A stretch of DNA of 64,000 nucleotides from Acidobacteria bacterium AB60 (GCA_008682415.1 VANK01000014.1:1-64000), one strand, 5' to 3'. Numbered from the stretch's first letter, positions 9,097 to 18,501 are shown. The notes: generated by a model from the letters alone, not told the origin. A program made the numbers and translations.

Positions 9097-10869
9097 ATGA
9101 AGAAGCGGTACGGTACGCCCCGCTGGACACGGCGGAATTTATTGCGAATGGTCCCCGCGCTGTGTGGCTCTGCATTGCTGCCGCGGATGCTTTCCGGCGA
9201 ACAATCGGCGGTTCGGGGGAAGGCCGCGCAAGGTAAGACGCCCTTCTCAAAATTTACGGATGTGGCGAAGGCGGCCGGCCTGACCGCGACGATGTACTAC
9301 GGCGTTCCGGAGGCGGTGACGTACATCGTGGAGGAGATGGGCGGTGGCTGCGCGTTCTTCGATTACGACAACGACGGTTGGATGGATATCTTCCTGCTGG
9401 GCGGGCGCACGCTGGAGGGAGTTCCGGAGGGGGCGTCGAACCGTTTGTACCGCAATCGACGCGATGGAACTTTCGAGGATGTGACGAAGGAGGCGGGGCT
9501 GTGGGACGCGGGCTGGGCGGTAGGCGTATGCGTGGGGGACTACAACAACGACGGGCACGAAGACCTGTTCGTGACGTACTACGGGCAGAACAAGCTTTAT
9601 CGCAATAACGGGAATGGGACGTTCACGGACGTGACGAAGGAGGCGGGCCTGCTGCATGAGGGCAGGCGATTCGGCGCGGGATGCACGTTTCTGGACTACA
9701 ACCGCGATGGCTTTGTGGACCTGTTTGTTTCGAACTACGTGGAGATCGACCTGGCGCACGCGGCCAAGCCGAGCCTGGAGATCCTGAACTGCAACTACGA
9801 GGGCGTGCCGGTGGCGTGCGGGCCGAAGGGGTTGAAGGCGCGGCCGCAGGTGTTGTATCGGAATAACGGCGACGGGACGTTCACGGATGTTTCGAAGGAG
9901 TCGGGGATCGCGTCGTTTCGTGGATCGTATGGGTTGACTGCGGTTTCGTGGGACATCGACGAGGACGGATGGCCGGACATTTTTGTGGCATGCGACACGA
10001 CGCCGAGCCTGCTGTTGCTGAACAACCGTGACGGGACGTTCCGCGAAGAGGGATTGATGCGAGGCGTGGCAATCAGCCCGGAGGGCATGGAGTTGGCGGG
10101 GATGGGCGTGGGGGTGGGCGACTACGATCTGGACGGCCGGCTGGATATCGTGAAGACGCATTTTCAACTGCAGCCTACGGGGCTTTACCACAACCTGGGC
10201 AAGGGAGAGTTTGAGGACAGCGCGCACCAGGCGGGGATCTCCAGCGAGCGCAGTTATGTGAGCTGGGGAACGGGGTTGGTGGACCTGGACAATGATGGGC
10301 ATCCGGACATCTTCTGGGTAACCGGCAACGTGTACGCGGAGGTGGAGAAGATTAATCGCAAGTTCCCCTACAAGGGACCGCGCGTGCTGTATCGCAACCG
10401 CGGGAACGGGACCTTTGAACGGGTGCTGGACGGGGGTGCGGACCTGGAGGCGCGGTATGTGAGCCGGGGGTGCGCGTTCGGCGACTTCGACAACGACGGC
10501 GACCTCGATATCGTGATCATGAACCAGCACGCGCCGCCCACGCTGCTGCGGAACGATTGTCCGCGGGAGAACCATTGGCTGAAGGTCCGGCTGGAGGGTA
10601 CGCACAGCAACCGGAGCGCGATCGGGGCGCGAGTGCTGGTGCGTTACGGCGGGAAGGTGCAGGCGCAGGCTGTGCTGAGCCAGGCGAGTTACGTCTCGGC
10701 GAATGATCCGCGGCTGCATTTCGGCTTGGGGAAAGAGACGACGGCGGAGGTCGAGGTGACGTGGCCGTCCGGCAAAGCGGAGAAGTTCCCCGCGCAGAAG
10801 GCCGACCAACTCCTGACCATCGTGGAGGGCAAGGGGATCGTTCCGGGACGGCCGTTTTCGAGGAACTGA
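9097..10869 (+). CDS. CRTAC1-family FG-GAP/VCBS and ASPIC/UnbV protein, probably Tat-exported
   Basis: A 590-residue protein. The N terminus (MKKRYGTPRWTRRNLLRMVP) has a twin-arginine-like TRRNLL motif followed by a hydrophobic stretch. The body holds repeated FG-GAP/VCBS blades with calcium-loop motifs: DYDNDGWMDIF, DYNNDGHEDLF, DYNRDGFVDLF, DIDEDGWPDIF, DLDNDGHPDIF and DFDNDGDLDIV. They should build a beta-propeller. The C terminus carries the ASPIC/UnbV domain (NHWLKVRLEGTHSNRSAIGARV ending in LHFGLG and VTWPSGK). Function in bacteria is unknown; extracellular binding or adhesion is inferred from the fold. The start at 9097 is chosen because the frame upstream overlaps the TPR gene. It is co-oriented with that gene and with the TBDR that follows. 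Confidence 0.88.
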   Translation: MKKRYGTPRWTRRNLLRMVPALCGSALLPRMLSGEQSAVRGKAAQGKTPFSKFTDVAKAAGLTATMYYGVPEAVTYIVEEMGGGCAFFDYDNDGWMDIFLLGGRTLEGVPEGASNRLYRNRRDGTFEDVTKEAGLWDAGWAVGVCVGDYNNDGHEDLFVTYYGQNKLYRNNGNGTFTDVTKEAGLLHEGRRFGAGCTFLDYNRDGFVDLFVSNYVEIDLAHAAKPSLEILNCNYEGVPVACGPKGLKARPQVLYRNNGDGTFTDVSKESGIASFRGSYGLTAVSWDIDEDGWPDIFVACDTTPSLLLLNNRDGTFREEGLMRGVAISPEGMELAGMGVGVGDYDLDGRLDIVKTHFQLQPTGLYHNLGKGEFEDSAHQAGISSERSYVSWGTGLVDLDNDGHPDIFWVTGNVYAEVEKINRKFPYKGPRVLYRNRGNGTFERVLDGGADLEARYVSRGCAFGDFDNDGDLDIVIMNQHAPPTLLRNDCPRENHWLKVRLEGTHSNRSAIGARVLVRYGGKVQAQAVLSQASYVSANDPRLHFGLGKETTAEVEVTWPSGKAEKFPAQKADQLLTIVEGKGIVPGRPFSRN

Positions 10870-11217
10870 GCTCGGGGAGCCTCGCCGGATTCGGCTCTGG
10901 GGGAAGAAGTGGGACGAACCGGTATAAAGGCGTGACGAAACTGCACGTTGAGAGGTTGAAGCGGTCAGGAGGGGATCGCGATCACACTCTAAGTTTTTCG
11001 ATCCCATGCAGGGAATAATTGCTAGAGAAATCGGTTTAGTAGAGGGATATCTGGGGTCAAACTTGCCGGTCGTATCTTATTTGTGATATCGATACCGAGG
11101 CTCCTAAATATAGCCTTCGGACGCGGCGAAATCGCGTTTTTCGACTTCTCCACAGATTCCAAGGGCTTGTTCCCCATCACGCTACAACCTGCAGTACAGA
11201 TTCAGGAGGCAGAGCAG
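10870..11217 (+). other. Intergenic leader of the TBDR gene
   Basis: No credible gene is seen. A weak hairpin, ACGCG (11121-11125) with CGCGT (11133-11137), runs into TTTTT (11137-11141) about 77 bases before the TBDR start. It might be a minor terminator or attenuator. A possible -35 TTGCCG lies at 11063, with TATCGA about 18 bases downstream. AGGAGG at 11205-11210 is the ribosome-binding site that fixes the TBDR start at 11218. Confidence 0.35.
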
Positions 11218-14200
11218 ATGTACCCTACATCCATGGGAGGGTCGTGGAGACCTTCCTTCGCAAAGTGGTTGCGGCTGTGTTCGTGGTTGGTGATTCCAAT
11301 CATGGCACTGTCGTTGACCCCAGCGCGCGGTCAGCAACTGACGGCGACGCTGAGCGGTATCGCGGCCGACCAGACGGATGCGCGCGTGCCGAGCGCCGAC
11401 GTTTCGATCAAGAACGAGGCGACGGGCGACACGCGTACGACCAAGGCGGATGCGTCGGGCTTCTTTTCCGTCACAGCGCTGATCCCGGGCACCTACTCGG
11501 TGACGATCTCGGCCAAGGGATTTACTCCCTGGGAAGAGACTGGGATCGTTCTCAACCAGGGCGACAGCCGTACGGTTCCGAATATCCACCTGAAGATCGG
11601 GGGCGAGGCGACGGCCGTCACGGTGATCTCCGGGTCGGATGCGGAGATTCCGGTGGACACGGCCGAGGTAAGCGCCACGCTCAATAACGAGATGGTGGAC
11701 TCGGCGACGCTGACGGGGCGCAACGCGGCGGAATTGATCAAGATGATGCCGGGCGTGACGTTCAACAATGGCGGCAATGCGGGCTCGGGCTACAACAGCC
11801 AGGTAACGGGCACGAACAATGGTCCGGCGGGAAGCTTTTCCGCGAACGGCACGCAGCCGTACGGATCGACGGCGGTGATTCTGGACGGCGCCAACCTGAT
11901 CGATCCGGGCAATGCCGGAACGCAGGTAGCGAACATCAACCAGGACATGACGGACAGCGTGAAGTATCTGTCGGCTTCATATGGCGCCGAGTATGCGAAA
12001 GGGCCGGCGGTTCTGCAGGCATTTTCGAAGAGCGGCGGGCAGAAGTTCCATGGCGAAGCGTACCTGTACGCGCGCAACACCGGGTTGGGTTACGCGAACG
12101 ACTGGAACGCGAAGCACCTGGCGCTGGGGCAGAACAAGCAGCCCACGCTTTATCCGCAGGACTTTTACTACATTGGCGGCAACGTGGGCGGGCCCGTGTT
12201 CTTTCCGGGGTTCAACAAGAACAAGGACAAGCTGTTTTTCTGGGGTGGCTATGAGTACATGATCCAGCACCCCTATACCAACCCGGTACAGATGAACGTG
12301 CCGACGCCGGCGCAGCTGGCGGGCGACTTTACCACCGATGGCTCGGGCGGGCACGACCCGGTTGCGGCGGGCGTGTTGAGCCGATTCCCGGCGGCTTACA
12401 ACGTTCCCTGCAGCCAGCAGGTGGATGCGACACACCCGGCGACGACGGGCTGCCAGACGGGGAATTCTCCGTGGGCTCCGAACGGCGGGGGCGGCGCGCC
12501 AACGAACCTGAGCGCTTACTTTGATCCGAACGGCGTGGCGCTGACGAAGCTGAATCCGGCTCCCAACCAGACGCCGAACTCGGCGAACGGGTGGAACAAC
12601 TATTCGTTCTCTCCGGCGCTGCCGCAGGATCGCTGGGAGGCGACGGGCAAGGTGACGTACGCGTTCAATGACAACAACAAGATCTGGGGCTCGTACGCGT
12701 ACCAGTCGGAGACGGATCAGCATCCGCTCTCGATCTGGTGGGCTCCGGCATGGACGATTCCCTACCCCGCGGACCCGGTGGGCAAGGAGACGGCCAACCT
12801 GTACTTGGTCAACTTCACGCACGTGTTCAGCGCGACTTCGACCAACGAGTTTGTGTTTGCGTACGCGAAGTTCGTAAACAACACCAGCCTTTCCAAGCCG
12901 GACGCGGTCAGCCGCAAGAAGCTGGGCTTCACCAACTCAAGCCTGTTTGGCGCGGCGAAGACGGACCAGGTTCCGAATTCCACGGGACCGTGGGACGGCG
13001 GGCTGACAGAGATCAACGAGTTCGATTTCAACAGCGGAATCTTCGGCAAGGGAACGTTCGGCAAGCAGTCGAAGACGCCCTCGATTGCCGATACGTTCAC
13101 GAAGATCCTCGGCAGGCATTCGGTGAAGGCGGGCTTCTACTGGGATACGCAGCAGAACCTGCAGGCCAACGGCAGCGACATCAACGGCAACTACGATTTT
13201 GAAACGGGCAGTCTTTTTTCAACGAACAACGTGGTTCTGGACCGGCTGATGGGCCGTGTGGATCACTACGACGAGAACAACACGGACGTGGTGCCCAACA
13301 TTACTCAGCACGAATGGTCGATCTGGGGACAGGACTCCTGGAAGGTGACGCGAAAGCTGACCCTGAACGTGGGCCTGCGCGCGGATCACGAGGGGCAGTG
13401 GTACAACACGCTGGGCGATACGGAGGTCTGGGATGCTTCGACGTACAGCAATGCCACCAACCCGCCCGCCAACACCGGCCTGAGCTGGCACAAGCTAAAC
13501 TCGAGGATTCCGACCTCTGGCTGGAAGAGCCCGTTGTTCTTCTATGACCCGCGCGTAGGCGCTGCGTATGACGTGTTCGGGACGGGCCGTACGGTGGTCC
13601 GCGCCGGCTTCGGCACGTTCCGCTACCAGGTGTCGTCGAATGACGCGAGCGCGGCGATGAACGGTCCGATGGGGTCGTTCAACTTCGCGACCAACTCGGG
13701 CAGCACTTCGCAGAAGGGCTTCCTTGGGTACAACGTGAACAACGGCACGGTGTGCACGGCCATGGCAGGCGGCATGGCGGAGAACTGCACCGCGACGACC
13801 GCACTTGCGGTGCCCACGGGCCTGAACCAGACCGGCGCTTCCGGCCTGAAGGTGGACAAGCTGGGCGACGACAAGGTGCCCTATGCCAACACGTACAGCT
13901 TCGGGATTGCGCAGGCGCTGCCTTCGCATACCGTGGCGGAGGTCTCGTACGTGGGCAGCATGAGCCGCAACCAGTTGCTGAACGGCGCGAACGGTCACAT
14001 CTTCGACGTGAACCCGGTGAACTACGGATCGTTCTTCTCGGTGGATCCGAAGACGGGCAATTACAACAACATCCACCCGTTGACAGGAGCAGGCGCGAAC
14101 GCGCAGGATTGGCGTCCGCTGAACAACTACGGCGACATCTGGCTGCAGACGCACGGCGGGTACGCGAACTACAACTCGCTGCAGGTTTCGGCACAGAAGC

Positions 14201-15063
14201 AGTCGGGCAACCTGTTCCTGTTTACCAACTTCACCTTCGGGAAGGTGCTGGGCACGCGCGACGGATCAACGTCGAACGGCAACGGCAACGGCCCGGCGAA
14301 CGATCCGTTCAACCTGGATGCCAACTACGGCCCGCTGGAGTACGACCACACCAAGGTGTTCAACTTCTCGGCGAGCTACAAGCTGCCCAAACCGATTCAC
14401 AACAACCTGATTTTGGGTGAATTGATCAACGGGTGGCAGCTGAGCAACTACACCACGTATGAAGACGGCGCTCCGTACCAGACGGTGTCGCCGAACATGA
14501 ACCTGAACTATCAGCAGTATCACGATGCCAGCAACAAGGAGATCGATACGCTGATCACCATGCCGATTCCGGCGACAGCCACGGGCGGCAACCAGACGAC
14601 GCAGATCAACACGGATACGTGGGTGGGCAGCAACCAGTACGAGAACGGGATTCAGCCGCTGATCGTTTGCGATCCGCGCAAGGGCCTGAAGAGCGGTCAG
14701 TACTTCAACCCCAACTGCTTCGCGGCACCGCTGCCACCGACGGCTACGTCGTACGGGCAGATGGGACCGACGATCTGGCCGTACATTCGCGAACCGCACT
14801 ACTGGGGCAGCGATCTTGCGGTTTTCAAGGCGTTCCGCGTGACGGACGCGCAGCGGGTTGAGGTGCGTATCTCGGCCACCAACTGGCTGAACCATCCGAA
14901 CGCGCAGTTTGGCGTAAACGGGAATGCGGATAACCAACTGCTGTTCAACGGCGTGAGCACCGGCTCCGCGCTCACGATGAACAGCAACGCGTCTACGACG
15001 GGCGTTCCGGCGGCCAAGATCGGTTACCGCTGGATGCAGTTCGCAGCCAAGTACTACTTCTGA
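11218..15063 (+). CDS. TonB-dependent receptor with N-terminal carboxypeptidase-like domain (Oar type)
   Basis: A 1281-residue outer-membrane protein. The signal peptide (LVIPIMALSLTPARGQ) comes after a 30-residue N-region. A CarboxypepD_reg-like domain follows (LSGIAADQTDARVPSADVSI, TKADASGFFSVTALIPGTYS). The plug is seen in NAAELIKMMPGVTFN and AVILDGANLIDPGNAG, and a large beta-barrel ends in FAAKYYF, an aromatic C-terminal strand. The start follows a perfect AGGAGG, so the 45 codons of open frame upstream are not used. TBDRs import large or scarce ligands with TonB-ExbBD energy; the ligand is unknown. It sits between two CRTAC1 genes and is followed by a strong terminator. Confidence 0.92.
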   Translation: MYPTSMGGSWRPSFAKWLRLCSWLVIPIMALSLTPARGQQLTATLSGIAADQTDARVPSADVSIKNEATGDTRTTKADASGFFSVTALIPGTYSVTISAKGFTPWEETGIVLNQGDSRTVPNIHLKIGGEATAVTVISGSDAEIPVDTAEVSATLNNEMVDSATLTGRNAAELIKMMPGVTFNNGGNAGSGYNSQVTGTNNGPAGSFSANGTQPYGSTAVILDGANLIDPGNAGTQVANINQDMTDSVKYLSASYGAEYAKGPAVLQAFSKSGGQKFHGEAYLYARNTGLGYANDWNAKHLALGQNKQPTLYPQDFYYIGGNVGGPVFFPGFNKNKDKLFFWGGYEYMIQHPYTNPVQMNVPTPAQLAGDFTTDGSGGHDPVAAGVLSRFPAAYNVPCSQQVDATHPATTGCQTGNSPWAPNGGGGAPTNLSAYFDPNGVALTKLNPAPNQTPNSANGWNNYSFSPALPQDRWEATGKVTYAFNDNNKIWGSYAYQSETDQHPLSIWWAPAWTIPYPADPVGKETANLYLVNFTHVFSATSTNEFVFAYAKFVNNTSLSKPDAVSRKKLGFTNSSLFGAAKTDQVPNSTGPWDGGLTEINEFDFNSGIFGKGTFGKQSKTPSIADTFTKILGRHSVKAGFYWDTQQNLQANGSDINGNYDFETGSLFSTNNVVLDRLMGRVDHYDENNTDVVPNITQHEWSIWGQDSWKVTRKLTLNVGLRADHEGQWYNTLGDTEVWDASTYSNATNPPANTGLSWHKLNSRIPTSGWKSPLFFYDPRVGAAYDVFGTGRTVVRAGFGTFRYQVSSNDASAAMNGPMGSFNFATNSGSTSQKGFLGYNVNNGTVCTAMAGGMAENCTATTALAVPTGLNQTGASGLKVDKLGDDKVPYANTYSFGIAQALPSHTVAEVSYVGSMSRNQLLNGANGHIFDVNPVNYGSFFSVDPKTGNYNNIHPLTGAGANAQDWRPLNNYGDIWLQTHGGYANYNSLQVSAQKQSGNLFLFTNFTFGKVLGTRDGSTSNGNGNGPANDPFNLDANYGPLEYDHTKVFNFSASYKLPKPIHNNLILGELINGWQLSNYTTYEDGAPYQTVSPNMNLNYQQYHDASNKEIDTLITMPIPATATGGNQTTQINTDTWVGSNQYENGIQPLIVCDPRKGLKSGQYFNPNCFAAPLPPTATSYGQMGPTIWPYIREPHYWGSDLAVFKAFRVTDAQRVEVRISATNWLNHPNAQFGVNGNADNQLLFNGVSTGSALTMNSNASTTGVPAAKIGYRWMQFAAKYYF

Positions 15064-15081
15064 TCTTCGAGTCAGTGCTTT

Positions 15082-15113
15082 GCAGGGGTGGCTTCGGCCA
15101 CCCCTGCTTTTTT
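15082..15113 (+). terminator. Rho-independent terminator after the TBDR gene
   Basis: GCAGGGGTGGC and GCCACCCCTGC form a perfect 11-bp stem closed by a TTCG tetraloop, followed by TTTTTT at 15108-15113. It begins 18 bases after the stop of the TBDR gene. Confidence 0.95.
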
Positions 15114-15174
15114 GTGCGGATTCTGGCGCTCCGCGTAGCGGGAAAGCGCGCTCTGCGCTGCGTCAGGGATTACG

Positions 15175-16917
15175 ATGCGGAGTACAATGAAGGCACGAGG
15201 TGGGCTCCCGCCATCTCTTCTTGTTATGCAGGGCTGGCCCATCCTTCCCCTCTCTTTCAGGTTTATCGCATGGCTCTCGATGGCGTTGGCAGCGGGAGTG
15301 CCCGCGAACGCGCAGCAGGCGGCCGCGCCGATTCAGTTTGAGCTTCAGCGGCTTCCCTTCCAGCTCGACAGCAGCCAGTCCGCCGCCAAGAATGTGCCCG
15401 AGACCATGGCGGGCGGTGTGGCAGTATTCGACTACAACGGCGACGGCCGACCGGACATCTACTTCACGAACGGCGCTGACATTGCCACGCTGAAGAAGTC
15501 ATCGATGAAGTATGCCAACCGGCTGTTTCGGAATGACGGCAACGGCAAGTTCACCGACGTCACGGAGCAGGCGGGTGTTGCAGGCACTGGCTTTGATGTG
15601 GGCGTGGCGGCGGGGGATTACGATAACGACGGCCACCCGGATCTCTTTGTGGCGGGCGTGCATGGCAATACTCTCTATCACAACAATGGAAACGGGACGT
15701 TCACCGAAGTCACCCGGAAGGCAGGGCTGGACAAGGTCAACGATCCGGAGTTTGGGCCTTTGTGGGCGGTGGCAGCGGTGTGGGTGGATGTCAACAACGA
15801 CGGACTGCTGGATCTCTTCGTTGTGAATTATCTGCAATGGGAGTACTCACCGCAGCCGAAGTGCATTGTGGAAAAGGTAGCGGAGTATTGCCATCCTCGT
15901 TACTACAAGGGGCAGCCCAACCAGCTCTTCCTGAACCAGGGGGACGGTACGTTCAAGGACGTTTCGAAGGAGTGGGGCGTGCGCGAACATGTAGGCAAAG
16001 GAATGGGCGCGGCGATGGCCGATTACGACCTGGACGGGAGACCGGACCTGTTCGTGACCAATGATGCGGAGTACAACTTTCTCTTCCACAACACTGGCAA
16101 CAGGTTTGAAGAGGTCGCTTTCCCGGCGAATGTGGCGCTTGCGGAAGATGCGGCCTTTATCTCAGGGATGGGCGCCGACTTCCGTGATGTGAACAACGAT
16201 GGCATGCCGGATATTGGGTATGTGGCACTGAAGAGCCAGACGTTTCCCTTGTACCTGAACACCGGGAAGGGCGATTTCACCGAGGCTACTTCGCCGAGCG
16301 GCATGCGCGTGCTGTCGCTGGGAATGTCGGGCTTTGGGGCGGCGTTTGTGGATTTCGATAATGATGGATGGAAGGATCTAATTGTGACGCGCGGAGAAGT
16401 CACGTCAGTGTATCCGCCGGGAAACGCGTTCGCCCAGCCCAATAGCGTATTTCGCAACCTGGGCGCCAGCGGCAAATGGGCCGCGTACACGGCGGAGGCA
16501 GGATTCACGGACACGACGGTGGCACGGCATCGGGGCTGCGCGGCCGCAGATTTCGATGGTGATGGACGCATGGACGTTGTGGCGACCAGCCTCGATCGGC
16601 CGGCGGAGCTCTGGATGAATCACAGTCCCCACGCCGGGCACTGGCTGGCGGTAACGCTGACGGGGGTTAAATCGAACCGCGATGGAATTGGCGCCCGGAT
16701 CAAGGTAACCACCAAGGCGGGAACGCAGTATAACCACCAGACTTCGAGCACATGTTACGCGTCGTCGAGCCTGGGCCCGGTGCACTTTGGGCTGGGAGAG
16801 GAGACGAAGGTGCTGAAGGTCGAGATCCAGTGGCCGAGCGGGATGGTGCAGTCGCTGGAGAACGTGGATGCGGACCAGGTGCTCAAGGTGATGGAGCCTG
16901 CGCCGGCGCGGCGCTGA
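15175..16917 (+). CDS. CRTAC1-family FG-GAP/VCBS and ASPIC/UnbV protein, secreted
   Basis: A paralogue of the protein at 9097, 580 residues from the first ATG. In-frame ATGs at 15187 and 15226 are also possible, since the hydrophobic signal (IAWLSMALAAGVPANAQQ) lies at residues 31-48. Calcium-loop blades are DYNGDGRPDIY, DYDNDGHPDLF, DVNNDGLLDLF, DYDLDGRPDLF, DFDNDGWKDLI and DFDGDGRMDVV. The C terminus is the ASPIC/UnbV domain (HWLAVTLTGVKSNRDGIGAR, VHFGLGEE, IQWPSGM). The upstream CRTAC1 protein begins with a Tat-like signal, whereas this one has an ordinary Sec-like signal. Its stop lies two bases before the convergent TPR gene. Confidence 0.87.
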   Translation: MRSTMKARGGLPPSLLVMQGWPILPLSFRFIAWLSMALAAGVPANAQQAAAPIQFELQRLPFQLDSSQSAAKNVPETMAGGVAVFDYNGDGRPDIYFTNGADIATLKKSSMKYANRLFRNDGNGKFTDVTEQAGVAGTGFDVGVAAGDYDNDGHPDLFVAGVHGNTLYHNNGNGTFTEVTRKAGLDKVNDPEFGPLWAVAAVWVDVNNDGLLDLFVVNYLQWEYSPQPKCIVEKVAEYCHPRYYKGQPNQLFLNQGDGTFKDVSKEWGVREHVGKGMGAAMADYDLDGRPDLFVTNDAEYNFLFHNTGNRFEEVAFPANVALAEDAAFISGMGADFRDVNNDGMPDIGYVALKSQTFPLYLNTGKGDFTEATSPSGMRVLSLGMSGFGAAFVDFDNDGWKDLIVTRGEVTSVYPPGNAFAQPNSVFRNLGASGKWAAYTAEAGFTDTTVARHRGCAAADFDGDGRMDVVATSLDRPAELWMNHSPHAGHWLAVTLTGVKSNRDGIGARIKVTTKAGTQYNHQTSSTCYASSSLGPVHFGLGEETKVLKVEIQWPSGMVQSLENVDADQVLKVMEPAPARR

Positions 16918-16919
16918 GG

Positions 16920-18077
16920 CTACTGCAGCGGGCCCTGCTTTTGGGTGTTGGCCTCGAGCTTTTGCACAATATCTCGTTCGCGCTGGCCGTCATCGGGCCG
17001 GTGCAGCTTGTAGTAGATGGCGGCAAGTTCGATGTGCGGATCGATCCAGTTGGGATCAGCTTTCTCGAGGGCTTCGAGAGCGGTTGCGGCCTCGGGCAAC
17101 TTGCCGGTCATGCTGTTGAGTTTGGCCATCTGCAACTGTGCCTGCGGCATGTTGGGGGCGAGTTGCAGTGCGAGTTCAAGCAGCGGACGTGCGCCCTCCA
17201 GATCTCGCTGCTTGAGGCGCATGGTGCCGAGGTACAGGTTGGCCATGGGGTCACGAGGATTCTGCTTGAGAGCCGCTTCAAACGCGGGCATGGCGGCGTC
17301 ACTGTCGCCAAGCGCATCGCGTGCCTGGCCCAGCATGGTTTGCAACCCGGGGAAGTCCGGTGCGATTTTAGCCGCGGCCTCCAGGTCTGCGCGTGCCTCG
17401 TGGAACTCGCGGCGATGCAGGCGCGCCTGGCCGGCGATGACCCAGGCATCGATGGAGTTCGTGGTTTGCGCAGACTTCTCCATTTTGGGAAGCGCTTCCG
17501 CGGCATTACCCGATTCAAGAAGCGCGTAGGCATGCACAAAGGCGAAGTCGGGATTGTCTTCGTTTCCGCGCTCAAGGGGAGCCAGCAATGCGAGCGCTTC
17601 GCGGGCATTGCCAGTCTTGACGCTGCAATATGCGAGCAGCATGAGGGCGGCGGCATCCGAGGGTCGAGCAGCGTGCACTGTGGCAAACTCATCGCGCGCA
17701 TGCGCCCAGTCGGCCTTCTTATAGTAGGCAAGGGCGAGGTTCATACGAACGGCGTTTTTGTCAGGAGCGTTCGCGAGGGCCCGCGTGTCTTCCTGGATGG
17801 CGCCGTCGAAGTCGCCCACCGCGGCCAAGGCGGCGCCCAGGTTGGCGCGCGCTTCGGCGAGACCCGGTTGCAGTTGCAAGGCCTTGCGATAGTCGTCGAT
17901 CGCACTGCGGAGATCGCCCTGTTGCTGGGCAGCGATGCCGTTGCGGAGCAGGTCATCCGCGCTTGCCGCGGAAGGGGCGACCTGGGCGACCTGCGCGACC
18001 GCGACGACGGTAGCGGCGGAGAAACAAGCGGCGGCGATGAGGCGCGGCACGAATCCGCAACGCGCATGAGAACCCAT
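16920..18077 (-). CDS. Secreted TPR-repeat protein
   Basis: A 385-residue protein. It has a signal-like N terminus (CGFVPRLIAAACFSAATVVA) followed by about nine tetratricopeptide repeats, such as LRNGIAAQQQGDLRSAIDDY and ALQLQPGLAEARANLGAALA. No other domain is apparent. It closes the block TPR-CRTAC1-TBDR-CRTAC1-TPR and is convergent with the second CRTAC1 gene, with only two bases between stops. Its upstream side faces the promoter of the cysteine leader ORFs, so the two are divergently transcribed. Role as a periplasmic scaffold is inferred from the fold only. Confidence 0.85.
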   Translation of the reverse strand: MGSHARCGFVPRLIAAACFSAATVVAVAQVAQVAPSAASADDLLRNGIAAQQQGDLRSAIDDYRKALQLQPGLAEARANLGAALAAVGDFDGAIQEDTRALANAPDKNAVRMNLALAYYKKADWAHARDEFATVHAARPSDAAALMLLAYCSVKTGNAREALALLAPLERGNEDNPDFAFVHAYALLESGNAAEALPKMEKSAQTTNSIDAWVIAGQARLHRREFHEARADLEAAAKIAPDFPGLQTMLGQARDALGDSDAAMPAFEAALKQNPRDPMANLYLGTMRLKQRDLEGARPLLELALQLAPNMPQAQLQMAKLNSMTGKLPEAATALEALEKADPNWIDPHIELAAIYYKLHRPDDGQRERDIVQKLEANTQKQGPLQ

Positions 18078-18175
18078 GACGTAAGGATAAAGGCGTGCAG
18101 CGGGGCGAATGCTGCAAGAGGCGGCAATAATTGGGCTTCAGGGCCTGAGGGGGCTGCCCTTTGCGCTACGGCATT

Positions 18176-18203
18176 TTGCCGCCGGCTCAGCCTGTGGTAT
18201 GGT
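18176..18203 (+). promoter_or_regulatory. Candidate promoter for the poly-cysteine leader ORFs
   Basis: TTGCCG (18176-18181), a 16-base spacer and TATGGT (18198-18203). Transcription would begin at about 18209-18211, right at the GTG of the first leader ORF, so that ORF may be translated leaderless. A similar box pair (TTGCCG, 17 bases, TACCAT) precedes the third leader ORF at 22478. Each box matches the sigma-70 consensus in four of six positions. Confidence 0.45.
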
Positions 18204-18209
18204 CATGGG

Positions 18210-18284
18210 GTGATCGGCCGCAACCAACACGTCCGCTGCTCGAGCGCGCTTTTCGCGTTCGCAGCATGTTGTTGTCGCCGCTAG
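18210..18284 (+). CDS. Cysteine-rich leader peptide 1 (24 codons)
   Basis: A GTG-started ORF reading MIGRNQHVRCSSALF then AFAACCCRR and a TAG stop. Three consecutive TGT codons occur just before the end, and an earlier cysteine follows HVR. Such an arrangement is what a ribosome-mediated attenuator sensing charged cysteinyl-tRNA would need. Comparable poly-cysteine upstream ORFs are known in actinobacteria before sulfur genes. Here the gene lies at the head of a region holding a TBDR and cysDNH. The frame is open further upstream, but a promoter-like pair ends just before the GTG. No independent evidence of translation is available from sequence. Confidence 0.6.
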   Translation: MIGRNQHVRCSSALFAFAACCCRR

Positions 18285-18366
18285 TACTCAGCCCGTCACA
18301 CGTTTCCGCATCCCGCGGAATCCCCTGAGCATCAATCCTCCATCTGAGTTCGGAGCACCCGCAGCC

Positions 18367-18441
18367 ATGAACCTTCTGCATCTGCAATCATCCGGTTACA
18401 TCGCCTCTCTGGCGTGCTCGCGCTGTTGTTGTTGTCGCTGA
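18367..18441 (+). CDS. Cysteine-rich leader peptide 2 (24 codons)
   Basis: An ATG-started ORF reading MNLLHLQSSGYIASL then ACSRCCCCR and a TGA stop. Four consecutive TGT codons precede the last arginine. It starts 82 bases after leader peptide 1 and ends 60 bases before the TBDR start. A GGAG lies 11 bases before the ATG. The same design (cysteine run, arginine, stop) occurs twice within 232 bases, which is hard to explain by chance. I found no clear terminator between 18441 and the TBDR start. Control could therefore work through Rho, through mRNA folding around the TBDR ribosome site, or by translational coupling. Confidence 0.6.
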   Translation: MNLLHLQSSGYIASLACSRCCCCR

Positions 18442-18501
18442 ACCTTCGCGCGCGTTCCCCCTTATCCCTTTGATTTCATTTGTACTTTTTGGAGCAAGAT
18501 C

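Noticed and set aside
18367-18480. Reading the TTG/TGT run as a lost signal peptide (LALLLLSLN) of the TBDR
   Set aside because: That frame stops before the TBDR, which has its own complete signal peptide, and a second separate TGT run with the same ending lies 160 bases upstream; leader peptides explain both better.
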